The notes beneath the pieces are model-generated. The model did no database searches, was not told where the DNA came from, and was given only the letters and a program-made list of their open reading frames with translations. From the NCBI GenBank assembly GCA_023091735.1, contig JALKBU010000026.1:62001-126000 (forward strand): DNA of 64,000 nucleotides, in the 5' to 3' direction. The stretch's first letter is position 1. Each line of letters opens with the position of its first letter. Position numbers and translations under genes: made by a program. Source of the stretch: Trichomonas tenax (lineage: Eukaryota > Parabasalia > Trichomonadida > Trichomonadidae). Below are positions 30,153 to 41,600 of this stretch, piece by piece.

Positions 30153-30686
30153 ATGGGGAAAAGAGAGAACAAGGAACTTCCAAAGAACAAAACTCCGCGA
30201 CAGAAGTTCACTCACGAAGAAGATGCTAGATTAGTGGAGCTTGTGAGGATTTACGGAAATCATTCTTGGAAACAGATTGCATCAAACATGCCACAACGTT
30301 CTATGAAGCAGTGCCGTGAACGATATATCAACTATTTGTCACCTAATCTATCAAACGGACCTTGGACACCTCAAGAAGATAGATTTTTGATCGAAAAAGT
30401 CAAGCAATTCGGTCAAAGATGGTCCATAATCGTCAAATTCTTCCCGGCAAGATCAGATGTCAATATCAAGAACCGCTACGCACTCTTTGTATCGAAAGGA
30501 AAAGCTCCTTGTTTGAAATCGAAGACAAAGAATCCCAAACCTAAGGACAGTGAAGAGAAGAAAATCTCCATCGACGAAATCTTCAAAGACAATACATTTG
30601 ATATTCAAGATTTGACGGAACAAATTGGAACAAATTCATCTTTTATGGATGATTTTGGTGACTTATTCGACTGTTCCGTCCTGTAA
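30153..30686 (+). CDS. R2R3 Myb-type DNA-binding protein (177 aa)
   Basis: A small nuclear DNA-binding protein with two SANT/Myb repeats. Repeat 1 (residues ~15-62) runs from RQKFTHEEDARLVELV to QCRERYINYL. Repeat 2 (~67-113) runs from GPWTPQEDRFLIEKV to IKNRYALFV. The spaced Trp/aromatic residues of each repeat are visible (W in HSWKQIA; W in GPWTP and QRWSII). A Lys-rich linker and an acidic tail (KISIDEIFKDN) follow. In trichomonads, small R2R3 Myb proteins regulate adhesin genes and one Myb-like protein binds the M3 core promoter element; which role applies here is unknown. The ATG at 30153 follows a TCAAAAA 15 bases upstream. An intact relative of the broken copy at 33650. Confidence 0.92.
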   Translation: MGKRENKELPKNKTPRQKFTHEEDARLVELVRIYGNHSWKQIASNMPQRSMKQCRERYINYLSPNLSNGPWTPQEDRFLIEKVKQFGQRWSIIVKFFPARSDVNIKNRYALFVSKGKAPCLKSKTKNPKPKDSEEKKISIDEIFKDNTFDIQDLTEQIGTNSSFMDDFGDLFDCSVL

Positions 30687-31030
30687 TACAGCGGAATCAA
30701 CAAGTTTTTATTGTTTTAATAAATTAAAATTCAAAATTACTAAAAATACTTTGTTTTTCATTCTCTATGCCCCACAGAACTACTATAGAGTTCATATGTA
30801 GCAGTTTCGTTGATTGCTGTTGAACGATTTAGTTTAATAGCTGATCAATTTAAAATTGCATTGGTCTGATCGATGTGAGATGAATGTACTATATTTCTTA
30901 GAGCAATCCTTCAATTAAATACTTCTCTAATGCACGCCTGTAATTTGAGAGTTATATATCATACAAAATGATAGAAAAAGTTTACGCTATGCTTTTACAA
31001 AAGTGAGATTTTTTGCTTTTTCGTTCCAGT
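30687..31030. other. Intergenic stretch after the Myb gene
   Basis: 3' flank with a TAATAAA-like motif near 30717, then AT-rich sequence with nothing recognised until the GC-rich element. Confidence 0.4.
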
Positions 31031-31031
31031 G

Positions 31032-31203
31032 GGTCAAAAAAAGCCGGCCTCCGGCCCTGATGCGTCGCGTCAGCATCAGCGACGTCAGCCGCAAGCGGCG
31101 CATCAGGCCTTCTGCCTGTGACCAATCCAATAAAATCGCAATACAAAATATGTCCATTATTTTTTTTTATTTTCTCTCCTCCCTTCTCCTTTGTTGCTTC
31201 TCA
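31032..31203. repeat. GC-rich branched-hairpin element plus pyrimidine tract, copy A
   Basis: A GC-rich island of about 90 bp in AT-rich DNA. GGTCA (31032-31036) can pair with TGACC (31119-31123). CTGATGCG can pair with CGCATCAG (near 31057-31064 and 31099-31106). Between these arms sit two smaller hairpins, GTCG...CGAC and GCCGC-AA-GCGGC, giving a cloverleaf-like shape, with an outer GGCC-TCC-GGCC. A spacer and then a pure-pyrimidine-like tract (CTCTCCTCCCTTCTCC, about 31170-31203) follow. The order CAAAAAAA, GC hairpins, spacer, pyrimidine tract recurs at 63014-63152. Confidence 0.7.
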
Positions 31204-31852
31204 GTTTAAAAATCAAACATAATATTTATCATTGGACATTTTCAAGTATGTAGAGTGCATCAAACAGTGTATTCTTCACATAATACACAAATATATATCA
31301 TATTCATACTTATACAATATCATAAAGTTGTTAAAATGCTTTGATTTGTGTCATCGCGTAAAGTTTACCCATAATATATAGTTTTTTTTTTTCACAATAT
31401 CACAGTATAGAAGCCACAAAACAACATGTTGTGTGACTTCAGCACTGTGAAGATGACTAGATAGCAAAGATATTGACAACATTTCGAAAATCACTACGAG
31501 CGTAAGCGATATAGCGATGGTGCTGTGGACAGTGATACCACAACACCATCATTATATCAATTACACCCGGTAAAACAACATTCCAGGCAGAAAATTTAAT
31601 GCATTTGAAAAAGTTATGTTTTCCGTCCTGCTCTGGCTGCAAAGGTCGTTAATAGGGTTTCTGGGAGGACCTTGACAACAGGGAAGTTCGTAAAACCTAT
31701 ATTTTTGAATGTTCTGCATTTTTATACGAGATCAATCAGTCTTGTTTTATTATACATTTAGCATTTCGAAAATCCTCGAAAATCACGTGATACACCTGAT
31801 GGATGACACCATATTTAAATAGGGAATGCATTCAATATTTAGGGGATGAAAA
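31204..31852. other. Intergenic stretch with hairpin 31516-31550
   Basis: Mostly AT-rich, but 31400-31690 is richer in G/C and contains nested inverted repeats. The best is GATGGTG-CT-GTGG (31516-31528) pairing with CCAC-AA-CACCATC (ending 31550). A CAACATGTTG palindrome lies near 31421-31430. Whether this is RNA, regulatory DNA or the edge of a mobile element is unclear. Confidence 0.4.
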
Positions 31853-32203
31853 TTATATACAGATATATTGATATACGCATGTGCAGAATGCTGTGATGTG
31901 AGATTTTTGAGTGATTTTATGGTCTTCAGCAGTTTCTCTAAGTACAAGCAGCGTATTCTCATTAGTAAAAAGCTGTAAAATCCCTTCAAGATTGTAAACA
32001 ATTATTTGTAAATAATCCAATGCTTTGATCTCCTTGAAGAAATGACCCGAATCGCTTAATTTCTTAAAAAAATCAGCATTCAATATAGCTCCAAGCAATC
32101 TGTCATCAAGCAGAACAGGTTTTGGATATTTGAATGCTACAGTATGCATCACAGTCATTAGTATTAACTGTCGATTTTTTTTTTCAAAAAACAATATCAT
32201 CAA
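31853..32203 (-). pseudogene. Hypothetical protein fragment (relic)
   Basis: An open minus-strand frame with convincing protein-like composition, for example FKYPKPVLLDDRLLGAILN, ADFFKKLSDSGHFFKEIK and ALDYLQIIVYNLEGIL. The earliest ATG codons lie at its beginning without any promoter motif, and it ends in a Cys/Tyr-rich run that looks like sequence after a break. No family recognised. I treat it as the remains of a gene. Confidence 0.35.
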
Positions 32204-33649
32204 AAATGATCGGCAATTTCATTATGGGAACTCTTTGACAAAATGGAATTCAATCAACTCATTAAATCTCATGTTATTCTTTGATATTTCGAAATTATTT
32301 TAAATTTAAAAAAATCTAATATGAAATCATGTGCAAAATATATTTCATGCATTTATAATATATCTTCTTTAGATTAAAATTTAAATTGATATATTATAAA
32401 CTCAACCTCGGAGCCATTGAAAAATCTCAATACTCATCACAAGCTATCGGAACACAGCGTAAAAATAATAATTTTTCAAATATTTAGTAATTTATGAAAT
32501 ATAAGGATTTTTCAAATCCTATAATACTACCACATGTTGTGCGATTGTTGTCAGGTGAAAATAGTACACAGCACAATCTCTTTTCAAAAATAATGACTTC
32601 AAAACAAAGATATCGAAGAATTCTGTTCTACTCAATGAGGAGAATACAATGCTCAACTAATAGAAATACATTTTCGATACAAAATTTTTCCAATTTGAAT
32701 GATCATTAAAAACGATAAAAAAATTGATAGTACCCATCTTCAAATAATCGAAAAATACCACTCTGTTCTTGGAAATACAGAGGATTCTAATTAAATGAGT
32801 TCTTGAAAATAATCATCATTGAATTTGCTGAAAAAAATATAGTTTACTGAATATCGCGCCGCGGGAATAATTATTTTCAAAAATTGGAAAGTTCCTGACG
32901 TAGAGATGCACAAGGAACAATAAATTTATACAGCGAAATAACAAGTAATTAGTATAGAGATCACCATTATTTATACGAATCATATCAATTATGAGATATT
33001 CATGATATTAATGGGCAATTTATTTTTTGCAAAAATAACTAAACACCATATGATAAATATGTATCTATGATGGAAAATATATGATTAATATAGGGTGGTC
33101 CAACATATATTTTGATCAAAGAAAATATTTTGCATGAATTGAAATGTATCGGAAATGATTCAATGGATAATTGCCAAATAATAATTTGCGCATTTCCACA
33201 GCGAATTATTTAAAACAAAATAAATTTCTTTCGAGATTTCAATTCCCTTTGAATGACTTTTGAATTGATTTCTTCATGGTCGTTGATAAACAATAGAATA
33301 TTCATTTATCACATTGTTTTTTCAAAATACGGTTTCCTATACGTGACTAAATCCAGTTTTGTCATATGGATGATCTCACAATATTTTCTGAGCTACTTTT
33401 TCACTGCGCCATTTTGATTGTATTATGATATAAATACTTTTCATAATCAAATATATTATGGCATTGAAAATATTTATTTTTTTTTGGGAAATTGCTTTTA
33501 TTTTGCTCATAATATCAAAAGAACAATGTTGTTAAAGCATTCGTAAGGAGGTTGTCCTCAGAAAAAATACTGTCAGATCGTTCAAAAATAAATTGAGAGG
33601 GGTCCTCACAATTTCATAAGATTTTATTATTTCAATTAATCAAAAATAA
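32204..33649. other. Long intergenic stretch, nothing recognised
   Basis: About 1.45 kb of AT-rich DNA. A single GC clump (CGCGCCGCGGG near 32857) stands out without obvious structure. Close to the downstream Myb relic, TCACA and TCATA (33605-33618) resemble the trichomonad TCAYW initiator. Confidence 0.4.
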
Positions 33650-34164
33650 ATGGAAACAGAAGTGATCAAGGAGAAGACGCAGCGCCAAAAGTTTACAGCG
33701 GAGGAAGATTCGAGGCTTGTAGAACTGGTAAAGATCCACGGGAGCCACATTTGGAATAAGTTTGCACAATTCATGAAAACAACATCAACGAGGCAATGCG
33801 GGGAGCGGTACTTGAACTATTTGTTTCCAGGCTTGACTAACGGCCCTTGGAGTGCTCATGAAGACAAAATCTTGATTGAGAAAGTGAAAGAAATGGGTCC
33901 TACCTGGTCTAAAACCTCTAAGTTCTTCCCAACATTAAGAATTGCTATTCCCTTTTTGTAGCCAAAAGTAGAGTTTCGCCATTAAAACTTCGCCACAAAT
34001 AAGTTAAAAAGCCGAAGGAGGAAGAAAAACCAAAGAAGCAGGAGCAGAAGATATCTATAGAAGATATATTCACTGATCTTGCGAATGAGTTCGACTTAAA
34101 TTGGGAAACAAAAAGTAATTCGAATGATCCAATGCTGCAAGGTTTTCAAGATTCATTTATCTGA
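33650..34164 (+). pseudogene. R2R3 Myb paralogue, broken by deletion/frameshift and a stop
   Basis: Close relative of the gene at 30153. Repeat 1 (RQKFTAEEDSRLVELV to QCGERYLNYL) and the start of repeat 2 (NGPWSAHEDKILIEKV) are intact from ATG 33650. After KFFPT, about four codons of the paralogue are missing and the frame shifts. In the new frame IKNCYSLFV (IKNRYALFV in the paralogue) and a Lys-rich linker follow, then a TAA near 34000, then EEEKPKKQEQKISIEDIFTD and an acidic tail to TGA 34162-34164. The tail matches the intact copy's KISIDEIFKD. The plus-strand ORF closing at 33961 would end in the middle of repeat 2, so it is unlikely to bind DNA normally. Confidence 0.8.
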
Positions 34165-34415
34165 AGTGTTATTTTTTTACGTAAAACTCATGCTATTTCA
34201 ATATTATTTCTCAAATCTCGAAAAAATATTTCCCATCTTTGAGTTTTATTGAGCAGAACATCCATGATTCGGCCTGAATGTAGATAATATAGTGTCACAT
34301 GGAAAATATCGAGCTTTTTGAATGTTTGAGAATTTGTTAACGGTTTTGATTTATTTATTGGTTCATTTGTATTCTATACACTATAAGGAATGATATATCA
34401 AAAGATATCAAAAAA

Positions 34416-34784
34416 TTACTTTTTTGTGTTTGAATGTCGGAGATAGAATCCGATTATATTGCAGATTTTATCCTCTTCTATGCAATGTATTAAGTTCTCG
34501 CTGGTAAAATCCAAAATTACACCATCTAGAGCACTTTTTGTGAACATTTTTACATGGCAGGCATATTGTGGCCCAAAGAATTTATTCCTACCATCTACAG
34601 ACCATTGGAAGTCTAGTTCTATGAGTTTCTCAGTAATTTGATGTTTGAACATTATTTCTTTTGATGAACATAGCTTTGTCGAGTTTTGATAAGTAGAACA
34701 CCTAGAATATGATGTGCACAATGAGTTTATGTTGGTAAGATTGTTATTTATAGCGCGTGAAGCATCAAATCTTTCACTTTTTGT
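34416..34784 (-). pseudogene. Hypothetical protein fragment (relic)
   Basis: Minus-strand frame open over about 120 codons with protein-like sequence (KLIELDFQWSVDGRNKFF, VKMFTKSALDGVILDF) but no ATG near its beginning; coding-like sequence extends back to a stop at 34785-34787. No domain recognised. It lies between the Myb relic and the LRR relic in a stretch full of decayed genes. Confidence 0.35.
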
Positions 34785-35089
34785 TTATTGAACCTTAAAC
34801 ACTGCTTCTATGTTGGAATCAATTACTGCACAGGAGATTTATCTGCAGACTGAATATGACAAGTTTTTATAAATGTAATTCAATTCAAGATTAAAAAATC
34901 GTTTTTTGGCTTTCTAGCAGCAAAAGATGTTTTTTATATTACATGCAAATTTGACAACCATATAATGAAAAGGAATGAAGTCGAATTTGAATTTTGGGAA
35001 TATCTTTATTTTTGAATTTTGGGCAAAAATTCAATTACCATTTTCACTTTTATGACTAATCATATTGATATTGCAATCTTCTTAGAAAA

Positions 35090-38000
35090 TACATTTGCCA
35101 TTTTAGCATTACTTGTCAGAATATTGACAATTGTCCAAATCTTACCGATATAACACTCAAAGATGGTATTAAAGAAATCGGAGATAGTTGGCTTGAAATG
35201 ATACAAAAGTTTTGATTTAGATATTCCTGATTCATTTGACAAAATACAAAGTAGAGTATTTCAAGGCTCATCTGTATCACATGTAACATATGGTAACAAA
35301 CTTACTCGAATCGGAGAACATGCTTTTGCTAAATCTTCAATTATTTCATTCACTTCAAGTTCTCAGAATAACATTGTTGAAATTGGACAACACACTTTCG
35401 ATTAATGCTCTAATTTGGTGAACATTTCACATTTTTTGAGTAAACTTCAACAAATTGAAGATTACTTTTTTTATTATTGTATTCCAATGTTTGAAACAAC
35501 CATTTTATCAAATAGTGTACAAGAGACTGGTTGCTAGAGTTTTACATGGTCTTCTGTTATGCACATAAAGTATTCTGATAAATTAACTCACATTGGTGAA
35601 TCAGCTTTTTGGCAACCTATCTATATATGTTGATTTTTTTAAAAAAAAATTGCGCTCAAATAATTCGTCAAAATGCATTTTCAAATTGTGATCTTTTGAG
35701 AAAATTAAATTTATCACAAGTTCAATTAATCGAAGAAAAAGCATTTAGCAATACTCCATTGCAGTCAATTTATTTAGGAAATTATCTAGTTTCTGTTGGA
35801 GATAATGCCTTTTCAAACAATAATGTTTTAAATGAAGTTATACAATTGATTCAAAAGAGTTTTCAATAAAAGGTTTCCAAAATACTTCTGTTAGAACAAT
35901 TAATTTAGTTAATTATGATTCTATTGGAGAGTTTGCTTTTGCGAATAGCTATAATCTAATTTCTCTCAATGGTATTTTTAATGGAAGATAGATTTGTGAA
36001 AATGCATTTTCATTTTTATTATTGAATCAACCAATTAATATCACATTTGAAACAGAGATTGAAATCAAAAACAAATGTTTCTCTTCATACGGATTTACTT
36101 CAATCAATTTAAGCATTTACAGCAATATTGCTTTACCTTCTAGGATGTTTATTAATTGCACATCTTTGACGAACTTCGAAATTCATTATGATCAATTATT
36201 ATCAATTCCTCCGAAGTTCTTTTATGGAATTACATTAGAATCATTTGTTGTAACACCAAAAAGCAATGATGAATCACTTTTAGTGATCCAAAGTTCTTGT
36301 TTAGAAGGAGTGAAGACTTTCAGTAAATTATTTGGAGCCAATTGCATCGAAATTGTTGCTGACACTTTAAATTTGGAAGATTATTGTTTTGTTTCGACAG
36401 GATCTTTTACTGATTTTGTTGTTAAATCAAGAAACATAACAATTGGAAGATATGCATTTTATATGTCATCGATAATGGATTTCATCAACAAAAATCCATT
36501 TGGAACAAATTCTTTTCTTAAAATAGATGATTTTGCAATTTCATCATCTTCATTAATCGGCATATTCGATGCAAATCATCAAAATCATACAATAAATTAT
36601 GTTGGATCTTCATTATTCTATAAATGTAACCAATTCAATTAGTCACATTAAACGCGACAGTTTTATCATCATTTTGTGTTTATGCTTGTGGTTCGTTAAA
36701 GACAGTTATTATTGGAAATAATGTTGACGTAATGCAATACCACATATTCGATAACTGTATGTTTCTGGCCAATCTTGAATTTGAAGAAGGAGGAAATGAT
36801 TTAGTGATCGAAAATAATGTCTTTTCATATCTTAGTTTTTCAAAACTAGGAAATCTTCCAAATCGTATAATTTCAATCAACGATAATGTTTTTGCTTATT
36901 GTGCAAATATCATTGGAAGTTTAACTTTACATTCCAAAATCAAATTTATCGGAAACAGTGCCTTTGAAGGATGCAAATCTTTGAATGGATTTTAAGCATC
37001 TCGCAATGCAAAAATTTAACAATTATTGATGATAAAGCATTTCTTGGCTGTACAAGTCTTCGTGGGGATTTAATATTCCCGCAAAACTTGGAACAAATTG
37101 GAAGCCATTTATTCAATGGATGTAAATTCACTGGAAGTCTTTTGATTCCTCCTAAAGTAAAAAAACATTCGCGAAAGTGCTTTCTTTGATTGTTCAAGTT
37201 TTACAGGAATTTTAATTATAGACGAAAGTGTAAATTATATTGGAAAACGAGCATTTTCTGGTCGCAGTGGTTTTGATGGCAAACTTCAATTTAATTGTGA
37301 TGAAAAAAATAAAGTTGTAATTGATGATTATGCATTTTATGGATGCAATAAATTCATAGATATTTTAAATTTTCCATCTAATATCATTAAAATTGGTGAT
37401 TTTGCATTTTTCTCATGCTCAAGCTTTTCAGGAGAACTTATTTTACCAAATAATTTAGTTCATATCGGTGAAGGTGCTTTTGCTTCATGTAAATCATTTA
37501 CAAGATATCTTGTGATTCCTAAAAGCTTTCTTTAAGTGCACTGGTTTACAAAGAATATACTTTGAGTCAGATAAAGTTAATATTGAATCTAAAGCTTTTG
37601 GAAGTTTGAGCATCAAATGTTTACAAAATATTCCAAAGAATTGCACAGGATTCGATCATGCTTCAAGATATTATGATTCAGCTCAATTTAATAATTTGGT
37701 TTATGCACCTGCTGTTGCTGAGAATTGCACACTTTGGGTAACAATTAAGGTGTTATTGAATATTATATCGATTATTGGATCATCAACTGTTTTGGGAGTT
37801 GTAATATGGCTTGGAAAAAAAACTATCCAGGATTACTTCGATAAAAACAGTCGATTGAAAGCAGCATTTGAAGAACAAATTGATGTTTCAATTGTTAAGA
37901 AAGAAGATGGATCAATCGATACAATTGCAACAACTAATAACATTATAAAGAAAATAAATGAATTTCTGAAAGCCGAATTGATGATAAACGAGTTTAATTT

Positions 38001-38166
38001 TACTGAAAGAAGATGCTTCAAGAGATTGAAAATTGCGTTGAGAAAGAAATAGCCTTCAAATCCTAGCACTCCTTTAGCAAGCATCAAAACTTTGATTTTA
38101 AAACAAGAATTAAACGTTTATGCTTCAAATGTGATTGCAGAAGATCAAAGAAGAATCAAGAATTAA
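35090..38166 (+). pseudogene. BspA-like leucine-rich-repeat membrane protein, multiply broken
   Basis: Remains of a BspA-type (TpLRR) surface protein, the largest trichomonad surface family, with N-terminal extracellular repeats, one membrane span and a short cytosolic tail. Repeats with the pattern ...IGexAFxxCxxL... recur: NKLTRIGEHAFAKSS, LSQVQLIEEKAFSNT, YLVSVGDNAFSNNN and NNLVHIGEGAF. A membrane helix (WVTIKVLLNIISIIGSSTVL) lies at about 37735-37815. Breaks include a frameshift near 35207, in-frame stops near 35403, 35537, 35626, 35867 and 35986, several more frame changes between 36640 and 37540, and a TAG at 38050-38052, after which the same frame continues to a TAA at 38164-38166. Not expected to make a full protein. 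Confidence 0.85.
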
Positions 38167-38593
38167 GTAATTCTTTAATATCAGATATCAATATTAGCAT
38201 TGTTTGATCTCATGATAATTAAACATTTCATTCTTTAAATCATTTGATCCATTTCTAAACGCTTGAATTTATATATAAAATGCTCGCATATAATGAAAAA
38301 TATAAAATTGTTCATAATTCAAATTGGAGAATATTCAATCATCGAATTCAAGATTCTTTCTTAAGAGTTAATTGACATTCATTTAGCTAAAAGATACATG
38401 TCATAAAATAAATGATTTAAATTGCTTTCAGTTGAATTGCTCTCATTTTTGAACTTTTTAACTGACGATTAACATAGTCTAAATAAATGTATAGAATCTT
38501 TATATGGTAATGATGTGAAAAATATCTTCACTTCTTCGAGAGCAATAATAATTTGACACGTAACATATTTTTGTCAAATTTGAATAAATTTTG
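38167..38593. other. Intergenic spacer
   Basis: AT-rich spacer between the LRR relic and the coiled-coil gene; no ORF or repeat seen before the promoter motif. Confidence 0.45.
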
Positions 38594-38605
38594 GTGACCG
38601 TTTAT
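38594..38605 (+). promoter_or_regulatory. M3-type (Myb-recognition) core promoter element
   Basis: GTGACCGTTTAT ends 11 bases before the ATG at 38617. Its core GACCGTTT fits the M3 core element described for Trichomonas vaginalis (pattern D-R-C-S-G-Y-T-D). The same 12-mer with one changed base occurs at the same place before the protease gene. Confidence 0.65.
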
Positions 38606-38616
38606 TTTTATCTCGA

Positions 38617-41600
38617 ATGTCGAATTCAGGAATGTTGACGTTCGATGATGAATTTGTTCGGACAATTTCAGGTGATATTAACAGAGAAGAGGTCACTTCA
38701 CTCGAATTTAACTTTTCTCCTGACAAAGGTTGCATATTCAGATTGCAGCCATTAAAATTGTATCAAAATATTCGAAAACTGAGTTTGATTGGACATAAAA
38801 TTAGCGATTTATCAAATTTTCAAGGTTTAAATTCACTCGAATCGCTCAATTTATCGTATAACAAAATCAAAGATATCAATCCTTTGATGAAACTCACGAA
38901 ATTACAGTCGTTATCATTAAACCATAACGAAATAACAACAATTCCTCGTTCAATTAAGGGTTTACAAGCATTAAATCAATTAAGAATTAGTTTTAATCCG
39001 ATTTCTGCGCGATCTGAGTTGACAAAACTACATCCATTGGTGAGTTTAGTGATATTAGATATAGAAGGAACCCCAATATTGCAAGATAAATCAACATCTC
39101 AATACGTTATATTTTTAATGCCACAATTAAACATTTTAAATCGCGAAAGCATTACGTTCGAAGAGAGAATGAAAGCAATGGAACGTTTTGGTCGCCAAGA
39201 AGCTGAAGAATTAACGCAAGAAAATGATAATTTAAGAGAAAATATCGAAAATTTGCAAAAACAGATCGAAACATTGCAAACGAAGTTAAATGAGATCCAA
39301 ATTTCACCGCAAACACAGAAAGATATCGATGAAATGAAAAATAAACTCGAAAATATGAAAATAGAAAACTCATCGCAAAAAATTTTAATTGATCAACGCA
39401 CAGAAGAGTTAATTAAAGCCAGACAGGAAATAGGAAGACTACAGCAAGAGCTGCTTGGTGAAGAAGGTGGATCAAACTTCAGGGATGTTTATAAAGATTC
39501 ACAAGATCGAATTCAAAATTTGCAGAAAGAAAACTTCGAATTAAACAGGAAAATCGAGGATTTCGAGTTTAAGAACAATGACTTGAATTCGAAGCTTCAG
39601 GATCTACAAAATAAATCGAAAATCAAAGATGATGACATCCAATCATTGAATGAAAGAATTGATGATATGAAATCAAAATTGCAAAATTTGCAAAACCAAA
39701 ATTACAAATTCGATAGTTCTCTTCAAGACAAAGATAATGAAATATCAAAGTTAAAACAAACATTGGCAGCTCAAAAAGAATACAATGGTCGTTTAGAAGA
39801 AAACAGCAAACAATTAAAAGATTTGTTGGCCCAAAATAAACAAAGTGAAGTAACAAACGCAAATTTTGTGAGTAATCTAAATATGTTGAAGCAAAGACTT
39901 TCAGATAAAACAAAAGAAAATCAGAATCTTTCAGATCAAATAATGCAGCTGCAAAGACAAATTCTTATGTTAAAGCAAGAAAATGAAAACTTGAAAGAAA
40001 ATCATTCAAGTGATTATGGATATAATAATTCGAGTAACATAAGTTCTTTAGATATCAGTGGAAGTGACTTTGGACAAATTGATCAAGCAGTTGTTGAACA
40101 GTATGAATCTCGTATTAAAGAATTAACACAAACAATTGCCGATCTCAGAAGCAAACTTCAAACGAAAGAAAATTCAGATAAATCCAATGATTCGCAAAAG
40201 AATTTAGAAATAATTCACTTAAAATCAAGTCTTGAGAAAGCAAAGAAGGAAAATTATTCATTGAAGGAAGAAAACGTTCAACTTAATTCATTAAATAATA
40301 TCAAAGATCAAAAGATTCAAGAATTAGTTGAAGAAATGAAAAAGATAAACATGAAAGAAATCAAATCAACACTGACTACTTTTAAAAGAGATTTCTTGCT
40401 GAAAAGAGATGATTGCGTGAAGTTCTTGAGGAAAGCTAAATCTCAAATTGTTCCAATAATATCTTCAAATTCAAAAACAATTAATTATCAAAATGAAAAT
40501 ATCAAAAAATTGCAAAATGAAAACGAAAATCTGAAAGAGAAATTACAAAATTCGAAATCAGAAAACAAACAAATTTTAGCATTGCAGCCGAAAATCAACG
40601 ATCTCAACAAATTAATGACACAAATTCAGAAAGAAAATGAGAAATTACAAAAGCTTAACAGATCAAATAATGAAGAAATCGAAAGTTTGAAATCAGAAAA
40701 CGAAAAACTTAAAGATTCAATAAATCAAAACAATGCTGAAAACAATGAATTAAAGGATCAAATAAATGAACTCAATAAACAAAATAGAGAATATGAAGAT
40801 GAGATTGCACGACTCAATCGTGACCAAAAAACGAAATCAGAGAATTTAGCTGAGAATGATAAATTACGTAAAGACATCAGAAATCTCGAAAACCAAATTA
40901 CAGATTTACAGAAGCAACTCACAGTAAATCAGAATAAGATCAAATTAATGAATTCGCAATACCAAGAATCTTTATCCAATCTTCAAAAATTACTACAAAA
41001 CAAGGACGAAGAGAATGTTAAACTTCATGAAGAAATCGATGAAATGAACCAAAAATTGCCTGAATTGGAAGACCAAAAGAATAATCTTGAGCAGCAAGTC
41101 AATGAATTACAAATTGCTAACGAAACAAATAACAATGAGAAAACTATTCTCGAAGAAGGAATGAAAGAATTGAAAGGAAAACTCGAAAATCTTGAAAATG
41201 AAAGATTCGAATCAAACAAAGAAATAACCGAAATTCTTTCTTTAGTATCTGATTTCAATGACGAACCAATCAATGAAGCAATCAAGAAGCAAGTTGAGCA
41301 GCTTAAGAAATACGTAGAAATGAACGAATCGAAGGACCAAGAATTAAATGAACTCAAAAAACAACTTGAAGACGAAAATCAACAGATGAAAGAAAAATTT
41401 GCTAAACTCATTGAAGAATCAGAAAAACAATTGCAAAGCTTGAAGGAATCATTCCAAAAGAAGGAAGAAAGTAGATTGGCTGAAATTGAAGATCTCAAAG
41501 CTAAAATCGATGAAAAAGAACAAGAAATCAATAATATCAACGAAAAATTGGCAGATCTTGAAAAAGAGAATGAAAGAATCGAAAATATTAAGAAAGAAAA

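Noticed and set aside
31003..31209. Plus-strand ORF through the GC-rich element
   Set aside because: It reads across the hairpins and a pyrimidine tract, has no protein-like composition, and the structure explains the open frame.
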